This document shows, piece after piece, positions 45,192 to 53,778 of a stretch of 64,000 nucleotides of DNA; within the stretch, counting starts at the first letter, position 1; each line of letters starts with the position of its first letter. This DNA is from Flavobacterium jumunjinense (GTDB taxonomy: Bacteria; Bacteroidota; Bacteroidia; Flavobacteriales; Flavobacteriaceae): the NCBI RefSeq assembly GCF_021650975.2, contig NZ_CP091285.1:1240001-1304000 (forward strand). The letters run 5' to 3'. The notes beneath the pieces were generated by a model, which made no database searches, was not told where the DNA came from, and worked only from the letters and a program-made list of their open reading frames with translations. Both the position numbers and the translations under genes were made by a program.

Positions 45192-47588
45192 ATGGATCAG
45201 CCTAAAAAAATAAAAATAAAAGCGTTAAGAATACCTGAAAACACTTTAGGAACTGTTAATCCTCAGGCTTCTAAAAATGCTTATAAAGCAGACTTTTACG
45301 GAAATAACGAAAGAGATGGAGTTGACTTCCCAGCTTTGTTACAGCTAATAAACAAAGTAAATACTAATCCTAAATGCATTTTCAAATGGAACGATTTTGA
45401 AAGACAACCAACTATTCGTACATATGATACGAGAGATGGTGAAGGTGGTACAATTCAAAGAATGAAAATTACCGCTAACAACATCCCATTTACCTATAAA
45501 AACGAATTTGGTCAAACAATAGAAACACAGTTACAAGCCAAACTTAATAAAAGAATAGATTTCATCGATTCCCAATGGAGTTTTAAGATAGACATAGATG
45601 GAAAAAAAAATAAGATTTTTGCACAGTTGTCATTGTATTATGTCAATACAGAAAAATTTAGAAAAGAAGTTGAATCGACAGCAAATCCTAATGATTTTAA
45701 TATAAATGATAAATATAGAGCTATTATTTTTCAAACAGAAAATTTAACCGACTTTGCTCATTTAGTAAAAGAAATTGATGCAGACTCAAACTATTCTTAT
45801 TATATAAAAGATAAAATAACAGAAAAAATGGTAGCAGCATTAAAGGCTACTAAAGATAAAGAAGAAATTGTGTTTCTTTTTGAGAATGCTCCAAGTTGGA
45901 TTGCTGAAAATTTTAAAAGTGAAGAGCTAATAACTTTTTTAGAACTCATTTTGAGTTATGATGTAGATGGTTTTTGGAGTGGCTATGTAGATGGGAGTTC
46001 GGCATTTATCAATGTATTAAGAGGATTTAATACACAAGAAAAATGTGTGGATTTATATACTTTTTTTAAAAACAATCCTACCAAATTAAAAGAAATCTAT
46101 CATGCATTAGATGGGACTTCCGTTTGGGAAGGAACTCAAATGGCTAACAAAACCATTTTTGCCTCTTTCCTAGTAAGTTTATGTTATGCGAATTATGATC
46201 AGTTAGAGTTTGCTTCGAAAACATTTTTTATTGGTGATGGCTATAAGGTGAATACATCTGCTATAGGAGCTTTAGATTTTAACAAAACCAAATACTTTTT
46301 AAAACAGGAAAGAACAAAATTGATAACAATGATTCCATTGGCAAATTTTGCGTACTATCCTTTAACGTATGATGAAGATTTAGAAAAAGGGAGTGAATAC
46401 AATCCATTAGAAATGATAATCGTTTATGATTATGACCAAAAGCAACCTCCGTCTAAATCTAAAACCAAAACAGCACCTATTCCCATGATAGTGCCTGCTA
46501 TTTTCTTGCACGATATGGCCTCAAGAGAAGAATTAGCAGAGATTGTAAAAGTAGTTCGCATAGGTGTAAACATATTTGTCATAGCTCTTTCAGTTGCTTC
46601 CTTTGGCTCTGCAAGTCCGCTAGTAGCCTTGATGCTTGCGGTAGATATTACCCTTGCAACTACCGATACTATTATAGCGCTGGCAGAAGACCACCTTTCG
46701 CAAGAATTTTTGGAAACATGGAGTAAAATTTATTTAATAGGTGGTGCTGTAGCAGCTACCCCATTGCTATTAGATAAAATTTTCACAATAGGCATAAAAG
46801 TATTGAATGGCACAGTGAAGGCAGAATTTAAAAATTTTGTAAGAGCCTTTATATTTAAAATAATTATTGAAAAAAATATTGCTAATTTTACAAAAAATAC
46901 AATTAAAGAAATTCTTTTTGTAGAAGAAACAATAATTTCCAAAGGAGTTAGAATTGAATTTGCAAATATTACCCGATTACAAAAAGCTGGAACAACTTTT
47001 ATAAAAGGTATAGATTTTGATGGAAAAGTAAAAGGTTATGCCGTAATTTACAAAGGTGAAGATATTGCAAGTGGCACAGCTAAAGAAATTAAAGAAACTT
47101 TAAAAAATGCATGGAAGGCTAGTGGAAGTAAATTAATTGAGGTTTTAGATAAATTACCTATTACAAGAAAATTTAAAGATGTAACATATAAAATAGTTAG
47201 AGAAGAGAATTATATAGAATGGATTATGAAAGAATCCAATTTAAAAAACAAAGCTAGACTATTTAGTGGTATGCTTGAATTTGATTTAAATACATTAGGA
47301 GCGGCAAAAGGTTTAGGACAAAAATTTACAAGTGAAGCTTTTGAGTTTTTTAAAGATAATATTAAAAGCGTTAAAGCTGAATGGCAACTGAATCCTAAAT
47401 ATCCAGGAGGAAGCTCGCTAGGTTATAAAGAATACACTAAAGCTTTATTAGAACTTGGCAATAAGACAGAAGCTGTAAAAAAGACTACATTTTACAGAAC
47501 TATGAGTTTGTATCAATTTGACAAAGTTGATGATGTATTAGACTATTCTAGTACAGGTGGCAACATAATAATATTACTTAAAAAATAA
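45192..47588 (+). CDS. locus A polymorphic-toxin-like protein, 798 residues
   Basis: No signal peptide. Residues 1-400 are a soluble region of unknown fold. A YNPLEMIIVYDY segment near 410 and PAIFLHDMAS near 435 lead into a hydrophobic helical stretch of about 100 residues (IGVNIFVIALSVASFGSASP, ATPLLLDKIFTIGIKVL). From about 570 on comes a charged C-terminal domain ending QFDKVDDVLDYSSTGGNIII with no motif I know. The layout (carrier, hydrophobic pre-toxin segment, variable tip, adjacent small acidic gene three bases later) is that of a polymorphic toxin. The locus B toxin shares the PLxxxII and PAxxL segments and an LxEIxHxLDG-like block. The C-terminal activity is unknown. Confidence 0.75.
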   Translation: MDQPKKIKIKALRIPENTLGTVNPQASKNAYKADFYGNNERDGVDFPALLQLINKVNTNPKCIFKWNDFERQPTIRTYDTRDGEGGTIQRMKITANNIPFTYKNEFGQTIETQLQAKLNKRIDFIDSQWSFKIDIDGKKNKIFAQLSLYYVNTEKFRKEVESTANPNDFNINDKYRAIIFQTENLTDFAHLVKEIDADSNYSYYIKDKITEKMVAALKATKDKEEIVFLFENAPSWIAENFKSEELITFLELILSYDVDGFWSGYVDGSSAFINVLRGFNTQEKCVDLYTFFKNNPTKLKEIYHALDGTSVWEGTQMANKTIFASFLVSLCYANYDQLEFASKTFFIGDGYKVNTSAIGALDFNKTKYFLKQERTKLITMIPLANFAYYPLTYDEDLEKGSEYNPLEMIIVYDYDQKQPPSKSKTKTAPIPMIVPAIFLHDMASREELAEIVKVVRIGVNIFVIALSVASFGSASPLVALMLAVDITLATTDTIIALAEDHLSQEFLETWSKIYLIGGAVAATPLLLDKIFTIGIKVLNGTVKAEFKNFVRAFIFKIIIEKNIANFTKNTIKEILFVEETIISKGVRIEFANITRLQKAGTTFIKGIDFDGKVKGYAVIYKGEDIASGTAKEIKETLKNAWKASGSKLIEVLDKLPITRKFKDVTYKIVREENYIEWIMKESNLKNKARLFSGMLEFDLNTLGAAKGLGQKFTSEAFEFFKDNIKSVKAEWQLNPKYPGGSSLGYKEYTKALLELGNKTEAVKKTTFYRTMSLYQFDKVDDVLDYSSTGGNIIILLKK

Positions 47589-47591
47589 TTT

Positions 47592-48035
47592 ATGAAAGAC
47601 TTAAAAATAATATTTGCAGATAAGAGTCATATTAGCTTTTATCCTTCAATAAGGTTTTATGAATATCATATTGAATGTTTAGAGAATTTAGACAGAGAAT
47701 TTATAAAAAAAATGATTGTTAAAGAAGAACATTTTTCTTTAAATGTTGACATTTTGAGCGTTTTAAAATCATCTATTGAAAATAGAATTGATTATCTTGT
47801 TCAGCATTCAGATTTTGATCCTTTTAAAAAAGAGTTACTAAAACAAGATAAAGAAGAATATGGTAATTATCCTTTTGAATGGAAATCAGTACAATACTAT
47901 CTTTATCCAAGGATGGGTTTTGAAGTTGACAGGGAGATTGATAAATTTTCTTTACTAAACAAACTTTTAGAAAAACAAATTAATACTAATAAACCACTTG
48001 AGTTTGTCTTTGAAAAATTTGATGCAAAATCATAA
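47592..48035 (+). CDS. putative immunity protein for the locus A toxin
   Basis: 147 residues, soluble, rich in acidic and aromatic residues, with no named domain seen. The start follows the toxin stop by three bases and a terminator follows, so toxin and this gene form a closed unit. That position and size are those of an immunity gene. Cognate protection is inferred. Confidence 0.7.
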   Translation: MKDLKIIFADKSHISFYPSIRFYEYHIECLENLDREFIKKMIVKEEHFSLNVDILSVLKSSIENRIDYLVQHSDFDPFKKELLKQDKEEYGNYPFEWKSVQYYLYPRMGFEVDREIDKFSLLNKLLEKQINTNKPLEFVFEKFDAKS

Positions 48036-48039
48036 AATT

Positions 48040-48070
48040 AAAACTGCAATATAAAAGTTGCAGTTTTTTT
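48040..48070 (+). terminator. terminator closing the locus A toxin-immunity pair
   Basis: Stem AAAACTGCAA/TTGCAGTTTT with an eight-base loop and a T run, immediately after the immunity gene. Confidence 0.88.
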
Positions 48071-48106
48071 ATTTAAAGTAGCGAAATCACTAGTTTATCA
48101 AGCTAG

Positions 48107-48496
48107 GTTAAAAGTACAAATGAGGAAGCTGAAGTTGCAAGAGAATTGAGTAAACTTGATAAAATAACAAATTTTGGCAATATTTATAAGATAGTTAAAA
48201 AAAGTAAAACATTAAATGATGCAGGAGATATTGATGTAGGAACCTCAAAATATATTATAGAATGTAAGGAGAGTGTTTCTAAAAATATTAAATCAAAAGA
48301 CTATTTTGATCAATTTGATAAATATTTAAACCAATAAAACGAAAAATATATAAATCTTAACGGTAGGAAATCTGTTTTAGCGATAAAATCATTTAAAAAT
48401 AATGCAATTGATATTACACATCCAGTTTTTAAAGCGCTTCAAAGAAAAGGTGTAATAATTATAACAGACATACAACAAATTAAAAATTTAAGATAA
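48107..48496 (+). pseudogene. silent toxin C-terminal cassette with PD-(D/E)xK-like nuclease motif, interrupted by a stop
   Basis: An open frame of 129 codons without a proper start runs from just after a TAG and is broken by one in-frame TAA at 48335-48337. After the stop the same frame continues with sensible protein (KSVLAIKSFKNNAIDITHPV) to a TAA that overlaps the next ATG (TAATG). The first part contains DAGDIDVGTSKYIIECKES, where D and the ExK pair fit the catalytic core of PD-(D/E)xK nucleases. It lies behind a complete toxin-immunity pair and before an immunity-type gene, so it is best read as a displaced, now broken, alternative toxin tip. Confidence 0.7.
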
Positions 48497-48939
48497 TGGC
48501 AAATACAATTAATATAATTAGTAAAGAATACTTAAATACTGTGGAATTAATTAGGGTAATAGAAAAAATTGCAAAAAAATTAGTTTACCAAGCTGGAAAA
48601 TCGTATTCGGAAGAATATGACATTACTGATATTGGTTTATTTAAGGAAAATTCAAATGATTATTTAAGCGTTAGAATTAGCTGTAAATCTGATTACAATG
48701 ACACATTTAACAATCTTTATGGTATTAGTAATTATGGTATTATGATCAGTATTGAATATCGTTATGAAGATAAAATACTCATACCTTTTTTAAAGGAGAT
48801 TATATCAGAAATACCGGATATGTTGGTTTACAACGAAGAGACTCCCAAAGGAATAGATAGTATTATATTTAATAAATCTCAAGTTTTGAATTTTCCTCAG
48901 AAAGATACTTACACTCTATTAAATACACCGTTAAATTAA
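48496..48939 (+). CDS. putative immunity protein for the silent nuclease cassette
   Basis: 147 residues, acidic, with a compact alpha/beta pattern (KEYLNTVELIRVIEKIAKKL, IGLFKENSNDYLSVRISCK, YGIMISIEYRYEDKILIPFL). Its start codon overlaps the stop of the cassette (TAATG), the usual coupling between toxin and immunity genes. No family recognised. It is intact although its toxin has an internal stop, as expected if protection against sister cells carrying the active form is still useful. Confidence 0.7.
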   Translation: MANTINIISKEYLNTVELIRVIEKIAKKLVYQAGKSYSEEYDITDIGLFKENSNDYLSVRISCKSDYNDTFNNLYGISNYGIMISIEYRYEDKILIPFLKEIISEIPDMLVYNEETPKGIDSIIFNKSQVLNFPQKDTYTLLNTPLN

Positions 48940-48998
48940 ATTGTTTTATTAAGATAATTTCTAAAAAAACAATTAATACAAAAAGTCAATAAACCATT

Positions 48999-49337
48999 AT
49001 GCTAACAGATCAAGAAATGAAACAAATAGCTGAGAAATATTTGTTGTTTAAAATGCTTAATTCAAATATTGATATAGCATTATATGATTTTCAAACAAAA
49101 AAGGAGTATGGTAATATTTATTATTATCAGAGTAAAAACTTTTTATTAACTAATGATGAAAAATATCTTATAGGAGGAAATGCACCTTTTTTAGTAGAAA
49201 AAGCAACAGGTAGAATTGTTATTTTTGGAACAGCTTACCCTGAAGAACACTATATAAAAGCATATGAAAATGACGCATTAGAACCAGTTTTACGTAGATA
49301 TTGGTATCCGGAAACTGAAACATATAGTCATAAGTAA
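48999..49337 (+). CDS. YrhB/Imm35-type immunity protein
   Basis: 112 residues. The block LIGGNAPFLVEKATGRIVIF followed by GTAYPEEHYIKAYEND matches the core of the YrhB/Imm35 family (pattern GNAPFxxxKxxGxxxxxGTAxPxExYxxxYE). Imm35 proteins are immunity factors of polymorphic toxins. No cognate toxin domain is visible next to it, so it may be an orphan immunity gene or the remains of a third module. A terminator follows. Confidence 0.75.
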   Translation: MLTDQEMKQIAEKYLLFKMLNSNIDIALYDFQTKKEYGNIYYYQSKNFLLTNDEKYLIGGNAPFLVEKATGRIVIFGTAYPEEHYIKAYENDALEPVLRRYWYPETETYSHK

Positions 49338-49374
49338 TAAGCTTATCATATTTCGTGTTAAAAAAGTTTGCAAG

Positions 49375-49407
49375 AAGCCAGTTCTAAAATTGAACTGGCT
49401 TTACTTT
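49375..49407 (+). terminator. terminator after the Imm35-type gene
   Basis: Stem AAGCCAGTTC/GAACTGGCTT with a seven-base loop, followed by TACTTTTG. Confidence 0.8.
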
Positions 49408-49527
49408 TGCTAAAAATTGCCTTACTATTAAAAATTTTATTAATAAAATAGGGTACAAAATTAGAAAAAGTAGATCATTATGATAAGCCATTTGATGATA
49501 TGAAATAATTTTAAAAGAAATATAATC

Positions 49528-49671
49528 ATGACCAAAAAAGAACAATTAGTAAAAAGAAATAATGAGGTACATGATATTGTTATTGTGAGTTTAAAAACTA
49601 GTGAAGAATTAGATGCACATAGAAAAACTAGAGAAACGGAAAGAAATGAATATTATGGCAATTACCAATAA
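49528..49671 (+). CDS. 47-residue hypothetical protein
   Basis: Reads MTKKEQLVKRNNEVHDIVIV and continues SLKTSEELDAHRKTRETERN to a TAA. It is strongly charged, without signal or membrane segment. A second frame in another register begins before its stop and continues to 49823 (LITPEEQAKRIETVRKV), so both could be halves of one frameshifted small gene. No family recognised. Confidence 0.3.
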   Translation: MTKKEQLVKRNNEVHDIVIVSLKTSEELDAHRKTRETERNEYYGNYQ

Positions 49672-49906
49672 TCAAAAAATTAAAATGGGAATTAATAACA
49701 CCTGAGGAACAGGCTAAAAGAATAGAAACTGTTCGCAAAGTAATGACAAAAAGAAATTCAAAAAGTCAGGCAGAAATATTAGAGACTATACAAAGTATAA
49801 TTGCAAATGAAGGTGGGTTATAAAATTCTTTTTCCATTCGCTCAACTGTTTCAAATCTAAGCCTCTATCATTAAAGCGGAATTATATTCTGTGCGTACAA
49901 AGACAA

Positions 49907-49948
49907 GAAAAAAACTAAAAAGGCTACCTAAAATTAGGACAGCCTTTT
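49907..49948 (-). terminator. terminator after the S24 repressor gene
   Basis: Stem AAAAGGCT with CCTAA pairing to TTAGG and AGCCTTTT. The minus strand continues TTTTTAGTTTTTTTC. Confidence 0.75.
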
Positions 49949-49954
49949 CTTATA

Positions 49955-50653
49955 TTAATGCATAGAATTAATTCTTATACTTGCTTTTACTAAGGCTAAT
50001 GCTTTAATTTTCGTCATTTCAACATCTTTATCCTGGTGGTGTTTATTTTGACTAACTAATTTCACAAATCCGATTTGTTCCGATTTTTGGATATACTTTA
50101 CGGTAATATACTCTTCTCCGCTCATGTCCATACTTAACAAATACATTTCTCCCCAAAAAATTTCATTCCTAATATCATTTACTTCTTTATAAAGAACAAT
50201 ATCACCACTTTTTAACAAAGGATACATACTGTCACCTGTTACATAAACTGCCCCATCACATTTTGGCAATCGAGGAATAGAAATATAGTCTAAAGGAGTT
50301 TGCGTTGTTCTGTCTTGAAATAATGGCACCAAACCAGCAACGGCTTCAATATCATATAACGGAATTTGTTGTCCATCAACACTTCTATCCGTTCGAAGTC
50401 CGTAGGTCTCAACGCTCTTGTTTAATAAGAAATCTTTTTCTTCTTTAAACATCGTTCCAGTTCCAGTTAACAACCAAATTGGATTTAAATCGGAATAAAT
50501 CGACAGAATATTTTCTATAACATTAGAACCAATACTTTTTCCTTCTTTAACTGCTTTAGAGATACTACCTCTTCCCGCTCCTAAGCTATTTTCGAAAGCA
50601 TAAAAGCTAAACCCTTTTTTTTCTATATATTCACCAAGACGTTCAGATACCAT
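49955..50653 (-). CDS. S24/LexA-type transcriptional repressor
   Basis: 232 residues. An N-terminal XRE-like helix-turn-helix (RLGEYIEKKGFSFYAFENSL, RGSISKAVKEGKSI) is followed by a peptidase S24 domain with the nucleophile in VTGDSMYPLLKSGDIVLYKE near residue 144. Such proteins are self-cleaving or ligand-linked repressors of phage and SOS type. It is divergent from the TPR kinase gene, with an operator-like palindrome touching its own -7 box, and a decayed copy of the gene lies 9 kb away before locus A. Regulation of the toxin island is a plausible inference. Confidence 0.9.
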   Translation of the reverse strand: MVSERLGEYIEKKGFSFYAFENSLGAGRGSISKAVKEGKSIGSNVIENILSIYSDLNPIWLLTGTGTMFKEEKDFLLNKSVETYGLRTDRSVDGQQIPLYDIEAVAGLVPLFQDRTTQTPLDYISIPRLPKCDGAVYVTGDSMYPLLKSGDIVLYKEVNDIRNEIFWGEMYLLSMDMSGEEYITVKYIQKSEQIGFVKLVSQNKHHQDKDVEMTKIKALALVKASIRINSMH

Positions 50654-50676
50654 GATTTTTATCTTTAAATTTCAAA

Positions 50677-50696
50677 CAAAAGTATGAAAATTTTCA
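50677..50696 (-). promoter_or_regulatory. repressor promoter with operator-like palindrome
   Basis: The minus strand has a -7 box TACTTTTG (50677-50684) directly next to the perfect palindrome TGAAAATTTTCA (50685-50696). The palindrome lies where a bound repressor would block its own transcription. The same palindrome is preserved in the decayed gene copy at 40874-40885. Confidence 0.5.
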
Positions 50697-50866
50697 ACAA
50701 AATAAAAAATAGTTAGATTTTTTTCAAATAAAAAACACTTTTTCTATATAATAAATGAAATTCATCATAAATAATTTGTTATTTTTGATGTCCATCTTAC
50801 AAAACACAAAAAGAACCTCAACATTTTAAACAATGGTTGATTAAACGCTGTGAACTTATCCTTTTT

Positions 50867-53002
50867 ATGTCAAATTCATATTTTAAAAAATCCGCTTATA
50901 TAGTATTATTTTTTGTTGTAATAATGGTTAATGCGCAAGAAACAAAAAACAAAAAACAGAACACAAAACTTATTGAGTTAATCGCAAAAGAGAAAGCAGA
51001 AATCAACACACTTTATGAATTATTAAATAATAGAAAAAGACAAGAAGCATATAAAAATGCTCACATCATGTTAAAAAAAATAAAAGCAAAAGAGTCTATT
51101 GTTAGAATGGATTTATTTTTTGCTAATTATTTTAACCGTGAAGCTGTCCTTGATTCTACTTTACATTATGCAAATAGAGCTTTAAAAAACTCTAGCTATA
51201 TCATAAATGATACATTGAGAAGTAACGTACATGCGACGAGCTATAATTTAATTGGTCTTTGCAATAACAAAAGAGGACTGATGGAGGCGAGCAAAAAAGC
51301 ACACTTGAAAGGTATTGAATCAGTAGATAAATATGAAAAAAGTTTCTCGTATTATGTGAACTTACATGGATTAGCAAATGTTTATATGAAACAAGGTGAT
51401 CATATAAATGCGCTAAAATATTTCAAACAATGTCTAGAATATAAAAGTGAAGATGAAATTGGTGAAATTGCCATTGGAAGCTATATTAATATTGGAACTA
51501 TTTATGGTGTCCAAAAGAAATTTGAATCTTCTAATCTTTATCTAAAAAAAGCCAATCAAATTTGTAAAGACACAGACAACAAAGATTGCCAAGCCATTAC
51601 GGCTATCAATATTGGCTCTAATTATCAAGATTTAGGAGATTATGATCAAGCAATGAAATATTATAAAGAAAGTTTAATTATTGCTAAAGAAAACCAACTC
51701 TTTCAAACACAAGTATATGTTAATGAATACATTGGACATCTTTTATATACTCAAAAAAACTATACAGATTCTAAACTATACTATTTAAATGCTTTAACAC
51801 TTTCTATTAAACATAACTTTCTTAGCAATCAAAAAGATATATATATGCGATTGAAAGACATTGCTGTTAAAGAAGGTGATTATAAAAATGCATATGCACT
51901 TATTGACCGTTATTCTCAAACACAAGACTCTATAATAACTTTAGAGAAAGACAAAGAAATTAATGAACTCGATATTAAATTTAAAACACTTCAAAAGGAG
52001 AATGAAATTAAAGATTTAGTATTTGAAAACAATAATAAATTTTTACAATTAAAAAATCAAGAAAAAGCGATTGAAAACCTTAACCTTCAGAAAACCATTG
52101 AAGGCAAAAAGAATGAAAATAGCTTATTACGATTACGAGAATCTTCACAAAACAAAGCAAATCAGATAAAATTATTAAAAAAGGAACAACAACTAAAAGA
52201 TTCTGAAATTCAAAGGCAGAAAGAAACTCGAAAAATCATTTTTATTGGTTTTATTATCATATTAATTCCGGTTATAGCTTTATTAATCGTTTACTATCAA
52301 AAGCAAAAAGCTCAAATTCTTATCAACACAAAGCAGAAAGAAATTAGTGAACAAAAGAACAAATCTTTACTTAAAGAACAAGAACTAGAACTAATTAAAG
52401 CGCAAGTTGAAGGACAGGATAAGGAACGTTTAAGAATTGCACAAGAATTACATGATAGTATTGGTGGAAATCTCGCAGCTATTAAGCTTCAATTGAGCAA
52501 CTCAGATTTTGGAAAGGAAAGAGAAATTAAGAACATAAACAATCAAATAAATGACACCTATAATCAGGTTAGAAGTTTATCACACAATATGTTACCAAAA
52601 CGATTCAATCAAAACAAGTTTTGTGATGTGTTAGAAGATTACCAAAAGAAATTAGCAGAAGTTAGTAAGCTAACAGCTTCATTTTCTGCCTATCCAAGAA
52701 AAGATATAGATCATTTAAATGAAAAAATTCAGGTGGAGATTTATACTATTGTTCAAGAATTAATTACAAACACGATCAAACATGCTTATGCTAAAAAGAT
52801 TGAGTTACAACTCAATCTAATTCAAAATTCTTTAAATATAATGTTTGAAGATGACGGAATTGGTTTTAACACAAAAAATAACAAAGAAGGAATTGGCTTC
52901 ATTAACATAAAAAACAGAATTAACAGTCTTAAAGGAACCATAAACATTGATTCCTCTTTAAGCAGAGGTTCTATTTTCAATATTGAAATTCCAATATCAT
53001 AA
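50867..53002 (+). CDS. TPR sensor histidine kinase
   Basis: 711 residues from MSNSYFKKSAYIVLFFVV; the frame extends ten codons upstream to a TTG, which is not preferred. A signal peptide ends VMVNAQ. Residues about 40-370 are TPR repeats (LVNLHGLANVY-type helices, IGSNYQDLGDYDQAMKYYKE). A coiled coil rich in K and E leads to a membrane helix near 465-485. The HisKA_3 helix has the phospho-histidine in AQELHDSIGGNL near 529, and the HATPase domain shows QELITNTIKHAY, DDGIGFN and EGIGFINIKNRI. It is followed 20 bases later by the response regulator. The periplasmic TPR sensor ligand is unknown. Confidence 0.9.
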   Translation: MSNSYFKKSAYIVLFFVVIMVNAQETKNKKQNTKLIELIAKEKAEINTLYELLNNRKRQEAYKNAHIMLKKIKAKESIVRMDLFFANYFNREAVLDSTLHYANRALKNSSYIINDTLRSNVHATSYNLIGLCNNKRGLMEASKKAHLKGIESVDKYEKSFSYYVNLHGLANVYMKQGDHINALKYFKQCLEYKSEDEIGEIAIGSYINIGTIYGVQKKFESSNLYLKKANQICKDTDNKDCQAITAINIGSNYQDLGDYDQAMKYYKESLIIAKENQLFQTQVYVNEYIGHLLYTQKNYTDSKLYYLNALTLSIKHNFLSNQKDIYMRLKDIAVKEGDYKNAYALIDRYSQTQDSIITLEKDKEINELDIKFKTLQKENEIKDLVFENNNKFLQLKNQEKAIENLNLQKTIEGKKNENSLLRLRESSQNKANQIKLLKKEQQLKDSEIQRQKETRKIIFIGFIIILIPVIALLIVYYQKQKAQILINTKQKEISEQKNKSLLKEQELELIKAQVEGQDKERLRIAQELHDSIGGNLAAIKLQLSNSDFGKEREIKNINNQINDTYNQVRSLSHNMLPKRFNQNKFCDVLEDYQKKLAEVSKLTASFSAYPRKDIDHLNEKIQVEIYTIVQELITNTIKHAYAKKIELQLNLIQNSLNIMFEDDGIGFNTKNNKEGIGFINIKNRINSLKGTINIDSSLSRGSIFNIEIPIS

Positions 53003-53022
53003 TTATAGTAAATACAGACAAA

Positions 53023-53664
53023 ATGGAAACAACAAAAATAATAATTGCAGACGATCACAATATGTTTCTAGAAGGGATTGCATCATTATTAAGTAATAGT
53101 GACGACGTTGAAATTGTTGGAAAAGCATCGAATGGAAAAGAAGCACTTTCTCTTCTCGAAAAAACAAAAACCGATATTATTGTTTTAGATATTAGTATGC
53201 CACAAATGGACGGAATTGAAGTTGCAAAGTACATAAAAAAGAAATATCCCGATTTAAAAACGTTAATTTTAAGTACTCATAGCAATTCACACATGATTGC
53301 AAAATTAATACGAATAGGAATTGACGGATACCTCTTAAAAAATGCAGAAAAAGACGAGTTACTCTATGCTATTAAGAAGATAAAATCTGGAAGCACCTAT
53401 TATTCTAAAGAAGTTACAGAAATTCATAACGAATATGAAAGCAATCTTAAACAAAACCTTGCTACAACAACAGAACTAAGCAATAGAGAAAAAGAAATTC
53501 TAATTCTGATTGCACAACAATTAACAGCGGCTGAAATAGCTGAAAAAACTTTTATTAGTTTAAATACTGTAAACACACATAAAAGAAACTTATTATCAAA
53601 ATTGAATGTAAAAAACACAGCGGGATTAGTTAAATATGCAATAGAACTCGGTTTGTTAGACTAA
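53023..53664 (+). CDS. NarL/LuxR-type response regulator
   Basis: 213 residues. Receiver domain (IIIADDHNMFLEG), phosphoacceptor D56 in VLDISMPQMDG, LKTLILSTHS and the conserved K of YLLKNAEKDE. The C-terminal LuxR helix-turn-helix is canonical: LSNREKEILILIAQQLTAAE and AEKTFISLNTVNTHKRNLLS. It is the partner of the TPR kinase immediately upstream. It is a good candidate for binding the inverted repeat found twice in the following 2 kb, which is an untested inference. Confidence 0.93.
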   Translation: METTKIIIADDHNMFLEGIASLLSNSDDVEIVGKASNGKEALSLLEKTKTDIIVLDISMPQMDGIEVAKYIKKKYPDLKTLILSTHSNSHMIAKLIRIGIDGYLLKNAEKDELLYAIKKIKSGSTYYSKEVTEIHNEYESNLKQNLATTTELSNREKEILILIAQQLTAAEIAEKTFISLNTVNTHKRNLLSKLNVKNTAGLVKYAIELGLLD

Positions 53665-53677
53665 CATATACAAAAAA

Positions 53678-53706
53678 CACCATACAATTATACAAATTGT
53701 ATGGTG
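53678..53706 (-). terminator. hairpin between converging regulator and 131-residue gene
   Basis: Stem CACCATACAATT/AATTGTATGGTG, five-base loop. The T run lies on the minus-strand side, so it mainly ends the minus-strand transcript. Confidence 0.75.
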
Positions 53707-53778
53707 CTATAATTATCCAAAAATCATCTTACTTACTTTGAATAATCTAAGTGAATCATGTTTGTTATTTGTTGTTTA

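Larger units (their letters stand above)
49338..49954 (+). other. gene debris between locus A and the repressor gene
   Basis: After the terminator this 617-base stretch contains short frames in different registers: the end of an open frame reading KLEKVDHYDKPFDDMK (to 49506), a 47-codon frame (described separately), and a frame ending SQAEILETIQSIIANEGGL at 49823 without a start codon. It looks like the remains of small genes or further toxin/immunity fragments. No mobile-element ends were found. Confidence 0.4.
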
